A stretch of 64,000 nucleotides of DNA. Source: Opitutia bacterium. Lineage in GTDB: Bacteria > Verrucomicrobiota > Verrucomicrobiia > Opitutales > Opitutaceae. The notes below the pieces were generated by a model, which was not told where the DNA came from, ran no database searches, and saw only the letters and a list, made by a program, of their open reading frames with translations. How positions within the stretch are numbered: position 1 is the first letter of the stretch; each line of letters begins with the position of its first letter. The stretch lies in NCBI GenBank assembly GCA_016187945.1, contig JACPIT010000009.1:186001-250000 (forward strand), written 5' to 3'. Shown one piece after another: positions 1 to 11,918 of the stretch. The translations under genes and the position numbers were made by a program.

Positions 1-319
1 GCATCCGCACGCGATGCGCGATCGTCGGGAAATCCCCCGAGCGGTCGTCGCCGGTGGACGGATCGCCCGCAGCCAGGGCGGGAAATTGCTGCTCGAGCGC
101 ACGCAGCTCGCGTTTCAACGAATCGTAGGCGGCGTCGGTGATTTCCGGCGCCGCCTTTTTGAAATAGAGTTCGTCGTGGTGCGCAATCTCCGCGCGGAGC
201 TGCTGCAGGCGCGCCTCGGCGCTCGCGGTCGTCGGCGCTTCCAGCCCATGCGCCGACATACAGAAGAAACCAAGCGCGCCCGTGAGCACGCGACGGATTT
301 TGCGAATCGTGGATTTCAT
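1..319 (-). CDS. NAD-dependent DNA ligase, LigB-like, with signal peptide (5' part)
   Basis: The first 106 residues are visible; the gene runs off the left edge. Residues 1 to about 27 look like a Sec signal: basic start (KSTIRKIRR), hydrophobic stretch (LTGALGFFCM), then SAHGLEA. What follows matches adenylation subdomain Ia of NAD-dependent ligases: LRAEIAHHDELYF, PEITDAAYD, LKRELRALEQQFP, and a FPTIAHRVRM segment like the HRVPML of LigA. The Tyr, Asp and Tyr-Asp that contact NMN are kept, but the His that follows the Tyr in LigA is Phe here. A signal-like N-terminus and loss of this His also mark E. coli LigB. The catalytic Lys motif is outside the window. Inference: a second, possibly exported, ligase and not the replicative LigA. 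ATG at 319, with GGAGG about 14 bases upstream. Confidence 0.75.
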   Translation of the reverse strand, partial: MKSTIRKIRRVLTGALGFFCMSAHGLEAPTTASAEARLQQLRAEIAHHDELYFKKAAPEITDAAYDSLKRELRALEQQFPALAAGDPSTGDDRSGDFPTIAHRVRM

Positions 320-488
320 AGGGCCGATAATTGCCTCCCGTGGCCCCAGGAATGCGCGCAACGCTATGACCGTGCCGGTTGGCGTCAGCTCAAAACTGGC
401 TCCCGGAAAACCGCTGCGCGAAATCACCTGATTTCAGGCGTTTCGCGAGGTGGGCGAACGCCGCGCCGCACACTACGCTGCGGACGCC

Positions 489-1592
489 ATGAAACTCCGC
501 CTCGCTTCGTTCAATCTGAACAATCTCTTCGAGCGCCCGCGCCTGCTTCAGCTCCCGGGTTTCTCCGCGACCGCCGCCAAGGTTTTGAAGGATGTCGAAC
601 GCCTGACCACGCTGCTCGAAAACGCGAGCTACGCCGGCGCGACCGGCGCGGAGATCGTCGCGCTGCTCACGAAATACGGCTTCGCGAAAAAAAACGGCAG
701 CAACGAGTGGTTCGAGGTGCAGCAAATCCGCGGGAAATTTTTCTCTGTCGGACAGGCCGGACTGAAACTCAAGGCGACCGGCCGCGCCGACTGGCTCGGC
801 TGGGTTGAGTTAAAACGCGAGGACGTCAACGACACCGCGATCCGCAACACTGCGTGCGTCGTCGCCGCTGTGAACGCCGACGTGCTCTGCACAATCGAGA
901 CCGAGAGCCGCCCCGCGATGGACCGCTTCAACGCGCAGGCGCTGCGCCCGGCGGCGGCGAGTTACCCACACTTCCTGCTTGTCGACGGCAACGACCCGCG
1001 CGGCATCGACGTAGGCGTGTTCAGCCGCTTTCCGCTCCGCAGCGTGCACAGTCACGTCGACGACACGTTCGCGGGTGCGAACGGGAAACCTTACCGGGTC
1101 TTCAGCCGCGACTGCGCCGAATACGAGATCGGGCTGCCAGACGGCCGCACGCTCTGGCTGCTCGCAAACCATTTCAAGAGCCAGGGCTACGGCACGCCCG
1201 CGAGTAACGACGCCAAGCGCCTCAAGCAAACGCAGCGCGTGCGCGAAATCCTGCTCGAGCGTTTCGACCTGAAGAACGATCTCGTCGTCGTCGCCGGCGA
1301 TTTCAACGCCGAGTCGAAGAGCGCCTCGCTGAAGCCGCTGCTCACGACGCCAAACCTGCGCGACGTGTTCGACGCGACGCTGTTCGCTGGGCAACCGCGC
1401 TGGACGTATCACGGTGGCAAGCAGCAGCTCGATTACCTGCTGCTCTCGAAGCCGCTCTTCGCCGCGATCAAGGCGGTCGGCATCGAACGCCGCGGCATGT
1501 GGATGAAAGGCGTAACGCCGTTCCCCGAGGTGACCGGCGACGCGAACGCGGCATCCGACCACGCGGCGGTGTGGGCGGAGGTGGAGGTTTAG
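489..1592 (+). CDS. Endonuclease/exonuclease/phosphatase (DNase I-fold) family protein
   Basis: A 367-residue protein with the metal-dependent phosphoesterase core of the EEP superfamily. Motifs in order: SFNLNNLF at the N-terminus, ETES (metal-binding Glu), DPRGIDVGVFSR, LANHFKSQ (catalytic His region), VVAGDFNAES (Asp and Asn) and ASDHAAV near the C-terminus (catalytic Asp-His). Substrate cannot be told: members cut DNA, RNA, phosphoinositides or sphingomyelin. There is no signal peptide, so it is probably cytoplasmic. The frame stays open upstream, but the ATG at 489 places the SFNLNNLF strand at the N-terminus as in relatives. It is divergent from the ligase gene across about 170 bases that may hold both promoters. 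A residue 35-115 insertion before the ETES motif is not recognised. Confidence 0.85.
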   Translation: MKLRLASFNLNNLFERPRLLQLPGFSATAAKVLKDVERLTTLLENASYAGATGAEIVALLTKYGFAKKNGSNEWFEVQQIRGKFFSVGQAGLKLKATGRADWLGWVELKREDVNDTAIRNTACVVAAVNADVLCTIETESRPAMDRFNAQALRPAAASYPHFLLVDGNDPRGIDVGVFSRFPLRSVHSHVDDTFAGANGKPYRVFSRDCAEYEIGLPDGRTLWLLANHFKSQGYGTPASNDAKRLKQTQRVREILLERFDLKNDLVVVAGDFNAESKSASLKPLLTTPNLRDVFDATLFAGQPRWTYHGGKQQLDYLLLSKPLFAAIKAVGIERRGMWMKGVTPFPEVTGDANAASDHAAVWAEVEV

Positions 1593-1811
1593 CGCATCTC
1601 GTCGACGCCGCAGGCGTCGTGAGTGGCAGCGCATGGTGAAAGCGCCGCCGGGGGCAGCGGCGCCCACCCACGCGACCGCGCGAAAGGTCATCACAGCCTA
1701 TCGGCGATAGGCGGGGAACGTGAGACTGTCGCTTCGGATTGCGCGTTCTCGCGACGACTTCCCTCAACTGAGCCAGCGCGGCGAAGAGCGATGCAGGCAG
1801 GTTCGATTCAG

Positions 1812-1863
1812 GGGAGGGCGCGCGTCCCCGCGCGCCGCGGCCCGCGAGGACGCGGGCCCTCCC
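1812..1863. repeat. Palindromic repeat in the 332-base gap 1593-1924
   Basis: Arms 1812-1827 and 1848-1863 (GGGAGGGCGCGCGTCC against GGACGCGGGCCCTCCC) pair with one mismatch around a GC-rich loop. On the minus strand it lies downstream of the DUF433 gene and begins GGGAGGGC, close to the GGTAGGGC module of repeats elsewhere in the window. Smaller GC hairpins occur near 1604-1620 and 1642-1667. No convincing gene is seen in 1593-1924; a DUF5615-type toxin expected beside a DUF433 gene is not there. Confidence 0.6.
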
Positions 1864-1924
1864 TTCCCTTGGGTTGCGACCACGGGCTGTCGTAAGATGC
1901 ACGCAGACGAAAGTCCCATCGAGC

Positions 1925-2173
1925 TCACGCCTTCGACTCGAGCGGGATATCCACGTAGCGTTCGCGCGCCATCTCGGAGCCGTAGGCAATGCAGGCTTGG
2001 ACGTCCTCACGCGTCAGGCCGGGATAGTCGGTGAGGATTGCCTCCACGGTCTCGCCGGCGGCGAGCAAGTCGAGGATCAGGGAAACCCAGATGCGATGCC
2101 CGCGAATGCACGGCTTGCCCCCGCAGCGGGCGGGATCGATCCAAATGCGTTGCAGCAGCTCGTCGCGGGACAT
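1925..2173 (-). CDS. DUF433 family protein (antitoxin-like, orphan)
   Basis: An 82-residue protein matching DUF433 over nearly its whole length: RIWIDPARCGGKPCIRGHRI, a hydrophobic helix (VSLILDLLAAGET), then AILTDYPGLTREDVQACIAY. These are small winged-helix proteins, usually encoded beside a DUF5615 PIN-like toxin and thought to act as antitoxins. No such partner is found downstream, where a palindromic repeat lies instead. The frame extends to 2224, but the ATG at 2173 fits family length and domain start better. Function as an antitoxin is inferred from the family only; alone it could be a remnant or a solitary regulator. Confidence 0.75.
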   Translation of the reverse strand: MSRDELLQRIWIDPARCGGKPCIRGHRIWVSLILDLLAAGETVEAILTDYPGLTREDVQACIAYGSEMARERYVDIPLESKA

Positions 2174-2292
2174 GGCCCCACGCTGCGCCAGAGCGGAGTC
2201 CTCGCAAGAGTCTAGTGGGGCCACAGCGGTCAGCGATGCGTAGGCTCTTTCGGTCGGCTTCGGCGCCCGCTACCTTCCTTCATCCGTCTACA

Positions 2293-2799
2293 CTATTCGG
2301 GGTCGAAAATTCCAACGACAAGATAGATCAGCAGAAACACCACCGCTATGAGGATAAGTGCACCTGACTTGGTGATCATCCCTGTCCCAAAGGAGACTAT
2401 CGCGATGCACCCAAGAACAGCGGGAAGGTTCAGCTCAGACCTGTTCTCACGCTGCTGTGGCGAGGCGAGAACCGTTCCATGTTGGTTGTCGTATTGGGAA
2501 ACAGATGCGCTGACAGAATGAGTGGGCTCACGCCAGTCTCGGAGCGGCCTACCGGTTTTCACCTCGTGACACCTTTTGCATAGCGTCTGGAGGTTCGAAG
2601 TAGAATTCGATCCTCCTTTCGAGAGAGGGACGATGTGGTCGACGTGGAGCAAAGTGGTGCTCCCGCAAATCGAGCATCGTCCACCATCTCGTGTTCTTAC
2701 TTGGCGCTTTATGCTTTGCCACTCTTTCGAACTAGATGAGCCGCCCGGGTAAAGCTTGTCGTGCTCTGACCAAAACGGATGGTATTTTTTCGGTCTCAT
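2293..2799 (-). CDS. HNH nuclease-domain protein with C-terminal membrane segments
   Basis: A 168-residue protein. Residues 25-85 form an HNH domain with structural zinc cysteines CSIC (42-45) and CKRC (74-77), the HVDHIVP core (His52, Asp54, His55) and Asn69, all matching active members. Residues 90-122 are a polar linker. Two hydrophobic segments follow (about 126-143 and 146-165), ending FDPE, so the nuclease domain is predicted to be tethered to the membrane. The segment has visibly more A and T than its neighbours, which hints at acquisition. Most HNH proteins of this size are soluble; a link to defence or DNA uptake is possible, but nothing next to it supports either. Confidence 0.8.
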   Translation of the reverse strand: MRPKKYHPFWSEHDKLYPGGSSSSKEWQSIKRQVRTRDGGRCSICGSTTLLHVDHIVPLSKGGSNSTSNLQTLCKRCHEVKTGRPLRDWREPTHSVSASVSQYDNQHGTVLASPQQRENRSELNLPAVLGCIAIVSFGTGMITKSGALILIAVVFLLIYLVVGIFDPE

Positions 2800-2911
2800 C
2801 GTGGTAGCGCCCTAAAGCGTGACCAAAGGAGAGCGTATGGGCGACCCCGATGGCACCAAGTTCAATTTGGGGGCCAACTTCGAAGTATCCAGCAGCACGT
2901 TCTACCTCAAC

Positions 2912-2942
2912 AAAAAGGCGCGCTCCGGAGAGCGCGCCTTTT
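2912..2942. terminator. Bidirectional rho-independent terminator
   Basis: A GGCGCGCTC/GAGCGCGCC stem is flanked by A5 on one side and T4 on the other. On the minus strand it closes the groES-groEL-tRNA transcript, 7 bases after the tRNA 3' end. Confidence 0.85.
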
Positions 2943-2948
2943 CTTAAA

Positions 2949-3034
2949 TGGAGAGCGGGATTCGAACCCGCGAAGGCTTTGAAGTCCTTACCCGCTTATC
3001 AGGCGGGCGCTTTCGACCACTCAGCCATCTCTCC
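2949..3034 (-). tRNA. Irregular class II (serine-type) tRNA or tRNA pseudogene, anticodon GAU
   Basis: The minus strand folds as a class II tRNA of 86 bases: 5' GGAGAGAUGG, D-arm with AGUGGUCGAAA, anticodon stem CCCGC/GCGGG, long variable arm (AAGG/CCTT core) and T-loop GGGUUCGAAUCCC. The seven-base loop is CUGAUAA, so the anticodon (2998-3000) is GAU, normally isoleucine and never on a class II body. After the T-loop only CCCGCTCTCC precedes A73, so acceptor plus T stem can form 10 pairs, not 12; a two-base CT loss in TCTCTCC would explain this. The discriminator is A (serine tRNAs use G) and no CCA is encoded. It starts 15 bases after the groEL stop. Either a decayed tRNA-Ser(GCU) or an unusual tRNA-like element. 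Confidence 0.6.
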
Positions 3035-3049
3035 GTATTTGGTGGAATC

Positions 3050-4690
<1,641 letters not shown>

Positions 4691-4727
4691 TTAAGTTGAG
4701 AGTTTAGGTTGAAGTTGGAGAAACAGC

Positions 4728-5024
4728 TCAGGCGATGACGCCGAGGATGTCGTCTTCGCGGACCAGGGTGAATTTCTGGTCTTCGATCTTCACTTCGGTG
4801 CCGCCGTATTTGGAGATGAGCACGCGGTCGCCGACCTTCACTTCGAAGGCGGTGACTTTGCCGTTCTCGTCCTTCTTGCCGGTGCCGAGGGCGATGACCT
4901 TCGCCTCCTGCGGTTTTTCTTTGGCGGAATCCGGGATGATGATGCCACCGCGGACCTGCTCTTTTTCTTCGATGTGCTGCACGAGCACGCGATCACCGAT
5001 GGGTTTGATGTTCACTTTAGCCAT
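4728..5024 (-). CDS. groES: Co-chaperonin GroES (10 kDa)
   Basis: A 98-residue GroES. The mobile loop around residues 18-35 contains [16 protein letters not shown], which binds the GroEL apical domain, and the roof and C-terminal strand ([11 protein letters not shown]) are intact. It caps the GroEL chamber. It lies 46 bases upstream of groEL and 87 bases downstream of dnaK, with a terminator-like hairpin between, so the promoter must sit in a very short space or within the end of dnaK, or expression depends on read-through. The leader is A/C-rich and lacks an evident ribosome-binding site. Confidence 0.97.
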   Translation of the reverse strand: MAKVNIKPIGDRVLVQHIEEKEQVRGGIIIPDSAKEKPQEAKVIALGTGKKDENGKVTAFEVKVGDRVLISKYGGTEVKIEDQKFTLVREDDILGVIA

Positions 5025-5060
5025 GTTGGTTTAGTGGGTTTAGTTGGAGGTTGGTTGGGG

Positions 5061-5104
5061 AGAAAATGAAACGAACCCGGCCGCGCGGGGCGGAACGGGT
5101 TCGT
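5061..5104 (-). terminator. Terminator-like hairpin after dnaK
   Basis: On the minus strand ACGAACCCG (5104-5096) pairs with CGGGTTCGT (5079-5071) and is followed by TTTCATTTT. It sits between dnaK and groES and could attenuate, not abolish, read-through into groESL. Confidence 0.7.
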
Positions 5105-5111
5105 CAGTGAA

Positions 5112-7064
<1,953 letters not shown>

Positions 7065-7162
7065 GATGCAGACCTCTTTGCAAGGCGCGTGCCCGGCGCA
7101 TAAACAATTTCCGGTGCCTTGATTACCATTTGTTTACGCAAAAACGCCCGACACCAACTCCG

Positions 7163-7216
7163 GCCACCTGTCGCGTCCGCGGGCCATGCTGTCGCACATT
7201 GCGCGCGCCACCTGTC
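7163..7216. repeat. Three spaced direct repeats upstream of dnaK
   Basis: GCCACCTGTCGC occurs at 7163-7174 and 7205-7216, with a variant GCCATGCTGTCGC at 7183-7195. Spacing of 20-22 bases is about two helical turns. They lie 99-152 bases upstream of the dnaK start, in the gap between the GH127 stop and dnaK, and could be regulator sites; no known operator was recognised. Confidence 0.4.
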
Positions 7217-7290
7217 GCACTGCGCCAAGCAGCACTCGGCGCGGGAGGAGGACGAAGATGACGACGAAGACGAAAGAACAACCGACACCC

Positions 7291-9687
7291 CTAACGACGA
7301 GCGTCCGTCCGCAACACGCGGAGCCCGACGACCGCGGGAAGTTGCCTGCCCGCATCGGCCCGCACGCTCACCGTCAGTTTCGTTTTGCCAGCGACGAGCG
7401 CATCCGGGAGCGCGCACATCACGTCCTCGAACTTCACGTCCAGTTCCGGCGAGCGTCGCACCCAAGCTCGATGGCCGATCTTCGCGCCGTCCACCCACAC
7501 GTCGCAACTCCCGGGCTGACGCTCGTCGTTCGTGAACGTCACGATCAGCGTCGATGCGTGCGCGGAATCCACCGGCACGTCGAAGCTCACCCACGTGCCC
7601 CCGCGCCGCGCCGCGCGGTCGAGCACGCGCGCGATCGTCGCGCCGTCGCTGCGAAAATGGAAATCTGTCTCCGGTTGCATTTCTCCCGGCTGGACGAACG
7701 CAACCGTCGCCGCCTCCAACGCCCGACGCTCCTCCTCCACCGCACGGTAGTGCTCCGCGCGCGTTCGCCATTCCGTCTCGGTGAACACGTCCCAGTAGAG
7801 CGCGTAAGTGCGCCGATGCAGCCGGTAGAGCGGCACGAGCGTCACATCGCGGTCGCGCCCGACATGCTCTCGGCTCCGAAAACGCCCCGGCTCGCCGGGA
7901 ACCGGTAGAATCCAATCGGCCGCGTCGCGATCGTCCGTGACGAAGACCGGCGACGCGGCGCCGGGCTTGCCGTCTTCGCCTTCGGGTCCGAGATCGCCGG
8001 CCAACACGAGCGGCCCCCACAAGATCGCGGCGCGCCGCGGATTGTCGGGCAGCGGCTCGAGGCGCAGCGTTTTCGGCAACACGAGTTCGATCGCGTCGCC
8101 CTCGCGCCAGACGCGGGCGAGATCGACGTAGTTGCCCGGCGTCGGAAGCGCCGCGATTTCCGCGCCGTTCACGCGCACCCGAAATCCCGCGCCCGCCCAG
8201 GCCGGACGTCGCACGGAGATGGTGCGCATCCGCGCCTCGCCGGCCACGCGGCGGATCGTGAGCTTCGCCGTCTCGCCGTCCGGAAAATCCGTCTGCAACT
8301 CGAACTGCACACCGGCCTCGCGCCATTCGGCGAGTGAAGGCGCGAACAGGTTCACCCAAAGGCGATCGCGCGTGGCGTGGTAGAGCCCGTCGCCATGCAA
8401 CGCGTGGCTCTCCATCCCGGTGCCGACGCAGCAGGTGAACTCGCCTTCGAGCATGTCGCGCTCGTATTCGCGCGTCACGCCGCGCCCGACGGGCACCATG
8501 TAGCATGTCGCACCGTTGGCCGGATCGATCGACGCGAGGATGTGATTGAACAGCGCGCGCTCGTGGAACTCCGCGTAGCGCGCGTCCGGCCGGAGCGCCA
8601 TCAACGTGCGCGTGAGCTTGAGCATGTTGTAGACGTTGCAGGTCTCGGCGGTGCGCCCGTCGATCATCGCGTCGAGTCGGTCGGGCGGACCGAAGTATTC
8701 GTTTTTCCCGTGGCCGCCGCTGGCAAAGCTGTGGTGCCACGCAACCTGCTCCCAGAAAAAACGCGCGGCGCGCCCGTCCGCCTCGTTGCCGGTCGCGAGG
8801 TAGCGCGCGAGGGAGCCGAGCAGCTTCGGCACCTGCGTGTTGCCGTGTTTGCTGCCGAGGATGTCCTCGCCGCGCGCGAGCGGATCGACGATGGCGCGAT
8901 GCTGAAACCGCTCGGCGAGCGCGAGCCAGCGGCGTTCTCCCGTGTCCAGGTAAAGGTCGACCGCCACTTCGTTCATGCCGCCAAACTCGGCGGCGAGCAT
9001 CTTCTGGATTTGCTCGTCGGTGAGCGGCGCGAGCGTGCGCTCCCCCCACTCGGCGAACTTCACTTCGACCTCGAGCGCCGTGCGATTGCCCGTGCGGCGA
9101 TAGGCGTCGCGCAACCCGGCGAACAACTTGTGCTCGACATACCACGGCGACCACAGGCCGTTGAGATCGAAGCCCGACGAGCGAATCTCGCCGCGCCCGA
9201 TCTGTGCGAACAGTTCCTTGGCCGGCCCGCCCTGCGCGTCGGTCAGCGCCCCGATGTAGCCGTCGCCTTGCTTGGCCTGGATTTCCGCCAGTTCGCGCAC
9301 CAGGTAGTCCGCGCGCTCCTTGAAGCGTGCGTCGCCGGTCGCCGCCCACATCAAGCTCACCGCCGACAGATAATGTCCCGCGATGTGCCCGGTGAGCTGC
9401 TTGCCGTCGCCGCCGTCCCAACCGCTATTGCCCCGCGGAGCCTTCGGGACCAAGCCCGCGCGCTGTCGCAGAAAATACAGCAGGCGGTCGGGATCGAGGC
9501 GGAGCAAATACGCGCAGTCGAGATCCTGCGCGTGCTTCAACGGCCCGCCGGTGAGGCGCACGGCATCGAGTGGCAGCGGCGGCGCGGCGAACGGCACCGC
9601 CGGCGAAATCGGCGCCGCGTGAGCCGCGGCAAGAGCGATGATGCACGACCCCGCGAACCATCCGATCGGTTTGAACCTCGGCAACAT
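7291..9687 (-). CDS. Secreted GH127-type glycosidase (beta-L-arabinofuranosidase family, formerly DUF1680)
   Basis: A 798-residue protein with an N-terminal signal (GWFAGSCIIALAAAHA). The (alpha/alpha)6-barrel family is shown by GHIAGHYLSA near residue 100, HGNTQVPK near 281, AETCNVYNMLK at 347-357 and the CC pair at 419-420 in FTCCVGTGMESH. In characterised GH127 enzymes cysteines at these places bind zinc and one is the nucleophile, so the active site looks intact. The C-terminal 300 residues are beta-rich, ending in a domain often found in this family. Substrate is probably an arabinose-containing or related plant glycan, but the family also holds other activities. It stands alone, not in the distant sulfatase region. 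Confidence 0.85.
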   Translation of the reverse strand: MLPRFKPIGWFAGSCIIALAAAHAAPISPAVPFAAPPLPLDAVRLTGGPLKHAQDLDCAYLLRLDPDRLLYFLRQRAGLVPKAPRGNSGWDGGDGKQLTGHIAGHYLSAVSLMWAATGDARFKERADYLVRELAEIQAKQGDGYIGALTDAQGGPAKELFAQIGRGEIRSSGFDLNGLWSPWYVEHKLFAGLRDAYRRTGNRTALEVEVKFAEWGERTLAPLTDEQIQKMLAAEFGGMNEVAVDLYLDTGERRWLALAERFQHRAIVDPLARGEDILGSKHGNTQVPKLLGSLARYLATGNEADGRAARFFWEQVAWHHSFASGGHGKNEYFGPPDRLDAMIDGRTAETCNVYNMLKLTRTLMALRPDARYAEFHERALFNHILASIDPANGATCYMVPVGRGVTREYERDMLEGEFTCCVGTGMESHALHGDGLYHATRDRLWVNLFAPSLAEWREAGVQFELQTDFPDGETAKLTIRRVAGEARMRTISVRRPAWAGAGFRVRVNGAEIAALPTPGNYVDLARVWREGDAIELVLPKTLRLEPLPDNPRRAAILWGPLVLAGDLGPEGEDGKPGAASPVFVTDDRDAADWILPVPGEPGRFRSREHVGRDRDVTLVPLYRLHRRTYALYWDVFTETEWRTRAEHYRAVEEERRALEAATVAFVQPGEMQPETDFHFRSDGATIARVLDRAARRGGTWVSFDVPVDSAHASTLIVTFTNDERQPGSCDVWVDGAKIGHRAWVRRSPELDVKFEDVMCALPDALVAGKTKLTVSVRADAGRQLPAVVGLRVLRTDARR

Positions 9688-9816
9688 GAAGGCGAAACGG
9701 TGGGATTACGTGGCGCGCGAATGTCTCCGCAGCAAACGCCGGACGCAAGAAATCCCGCGCGGCGGCGCTTCGCGAATTGCGGTGGTTTCACCGCGCGAGC
9801 TGGCTATCTTCACCGC

Positions 9817-10497
9817 ATGGAGCCGATCGAACTACCCGAAACCGTCCCGGTGATGACATTGCCTGAAACGGTTTTCTTTCCGCAATCGCTCCTGCCGCTC
9901 CGCATCTTCGAGCCGCGCTACCGCGCGATGCTGCGGCACGTCCTCGCCACCAACCGGCTTTTCGCGATCGCGCATCTCGACACCGCGCGCTCGACCGAAC
10001 CCGACGCCATCGAGCCGCCGCACCGCATCGCCTCGATCGGCATCGTCCGCGCCTGCCAGGAAGCCGACGACGGCACGTCGAACCTGCTCCTCCAAGGAAT
10101 CTGCCGCGTCGAGATTCGCGAAATCGTCCGCGAACGTCCGTATCGCGTGATCGCGGTGCGCCCGCTCGCGAGCGTGCACGGCGGCAACCACACCCAGCTC
10201 GAAATCATGCGCCTCGAAGTGCTGCGCCTGCTCCAACTTCGCCGCCGCCTCGGCACGCCCGCACCGAAGGGCATGACGCAGTTCCTCGAGGGCATCGAGG
10301 ACTTCGATGCGTTCGCCGACATCGCCGTTTTCAACCTTTGCGACAACCTCGCGCTCAAACAGCGCCTGCTCGAGGAACTCGACACGCGTCAGCGCCTCAA
10401 GCTTTTCGCCGCGCAATTGAAGCTCGACATCGAGCAACAGCGCCTGCGCCGCAAGCTGCAAGGCCACCTGCCCGACGACGGCATCGCGAACAACTGA
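9817..10497 (+). CDS. LON substrate-binding-domain protein
   Basis: A 226-residue protein built mainly of the N-terminal domain of Lon protease without the ATPase or protease parts. Visible marks are VPVMTLPETVFFPQSLLPLR at the start, IFEPRYRAMLRHVL, and a glycine-bearing RIASIGIVRA strand; the C-terminal half is helical (LEVLRLLQLRRRLG, LLEELDTRQRLKLF). Stand-alone LON-domain proteins are common in bacteria, and their role is not settled. The ATG at 9817 places the VPLFPL-like motif at the N-terminus as in relatives. The gene is divergent from the GH127 gene, 129 bases apart. Confidence 0.8.
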   Translation: MEPIELPETVPVMTLPETVFFPQSLLPLRIFEPRYRAMLRHVLATNRLFAIAHLDTARSTEPDAIEPPHRIASIGIVRACQEADDGTSNLLLQGICRVEIREIVRERPYRVIAVRPLASVHGGNHTQLEIMRLEVLRLLQLRRRLGTPAPKGMTQFLEGIEDFDAFADIAVFNLCDNLALKQRLLEELDTRQRLKLFAAQLKLDIEQQRLRRKLQGHLPDDGIANN

Positions 10498-10525
10498 GCC
10501 GCACGTGACGCAGCGCTCGCGAGCC

Positions 10526-10669
10526 GTAGCAGCCGACGTGAGGAGGCTGGTTCTCGCGATGCCGAGTAGGTTGCGCGCTCGCGTGCAACTGGTCCATTGA
10601 TCGCCGGAGCGGCGCGACAAGCGCCATCTACCACGCTGCGGACAACAGCCTCGTCACCTCGGCTGCTAC
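10526..10669. repeat. Inverted repeat of the GTAGCAGCCGA type
   Basis: Two 24-base arms, 10526-10549 (starting GTAGCAGCCGACGTGAGG) and 10646-10669, pair with two mismatches and enclose about 96 bases of GC-rich sequence. The right arm supplies the last codons and the TAG stop (10668-10666) of the ferredoxin gene. It looks like a dispersed element that moved into the space between two convergent genes. Confidence 0.65.
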
Positions 10670-11025
10670 GCCGGTGGATCGCGACGGCTACCACCCAGCG
10701 GCTGCGTCGCCCTCACCCACTCCGCGACAGGCACGCCTCCTTCGAGGTGCTCGCGGCGGATGCGGTCGAAGCGCTCCGGCGTCACCTGCGAATACCACAC
10801 GCCGTCCGGATACACGACGAGCCACGGCCCCTCGGCACACACGCGCAAACAGTCGGCCTTCGTGCGCATCGCTGGCAAGTTGTGCGCCTTGATCTCGGCT
10901 TTGATGTGCTCCCAAGTGCGCTCGCCGTCCTCGCGCGCGCAGCACTCGGGGCCGCGGCAAAGAAACAGGTGATACCGCGCGGACGACAGCCCGGCTTTCG
11001 CGAAGCCTTTCGCGACCGCGTCCAT
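10666..11025 (-). CDS. Thioredoxin-like [2Fe-2S] ferredoxin
   Basis: A 119-residue protein of the thioredoxin-fold ferredoxin family. HLFLCRGPECC puts cysteines at 23 and 28/29, and ADCLRVCAEGP puts cysteines at 59 and 63; VVYPDGVWYSQVTPE completes the core. Such proteins carry one [2Fe-2S] cluster and transfer electrons; the partner is unknown. It begins 6 bases after the superoxide dismutase stop, so the two are probably co-transcribed. Its last residues (SRRDPPA) and stop lie in a dispersed repeat arm, so the original C-terminus may have been altered. Confidence 0.85.
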   Translation of the reverse strand: MDAVAKGFAKAGLSSARYHLFLCRGPECCAREDGERTWEHIKAEIKAHNLPAMRTKADCLRVCAEGPWLVVYPDGVWYSQVTPERFDRIRREHLEGGVPVAEWVRATQPLGGSRRDPPA

Positions 11026-11031
11026 CTGGAC

Positions 11032-11793
<762 letters not shown>

Positions 11794-11811
11794 GTCCCGG
11801 AGAATGTGCAC

Positions 11812-11838
11812 AAAAAAGCCGGGCGCAAGCGTCCGGCT
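11812..11838 (-). terminator. Rho-independent terminator after pheT
   Basis: On the minus strand AGCCGGAC (11838-11831) pairs with GCCCGGCT (11824-11817) with a G-T-tolerant fit, followed by six T. It ends the pheST transcript ahead of the superoxide dismutase gene. Confidence 0.75.
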
Positions 11839-11840
11839 CG

Positions 11841-11918
11841 GAGTAGCGCCGGTCTTCGACCGGCGTGCATGATGTGCGCTTCGGGAAAGCAGACGCCGGT
11901 CAGAGGCCGGCGCTACTC
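11841..11918. repeat. Long inverted repeat of the TAG(C/G)GCCGGTC type
   Basis: Arms 11841-11866 and 11893-11918 are 26 bases each and nearly complementary; each arm is itself a small hairpin (GCCGGTC..GACCGGC). The right arm reaches into the pheT stop codon (11919-11917). Related copies lie at 33939-34028 and 45325-45346. Confidence 0.7.

Noticed and set aside
1593-1924. A DUF5615-type toxin partner for the DUF433 gene
   Set aside because: No frame downstream has the expected aspartate-rich PIN-like start; the space is taken by palindromes.
5025-5111. CIRCE operator before groES
   Set aside because: No TTAGCACTC-N9-GAGTGCTAA or near match; the only palindrome is the terminator-like hairpin after dnaK.
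8377-9816. N-terminal extension of the LON-domain gene by about 480 codons
   Set aside because: The extension is antisense to GH127 and has no homology; the ATG at 9817 starts the domain directly.
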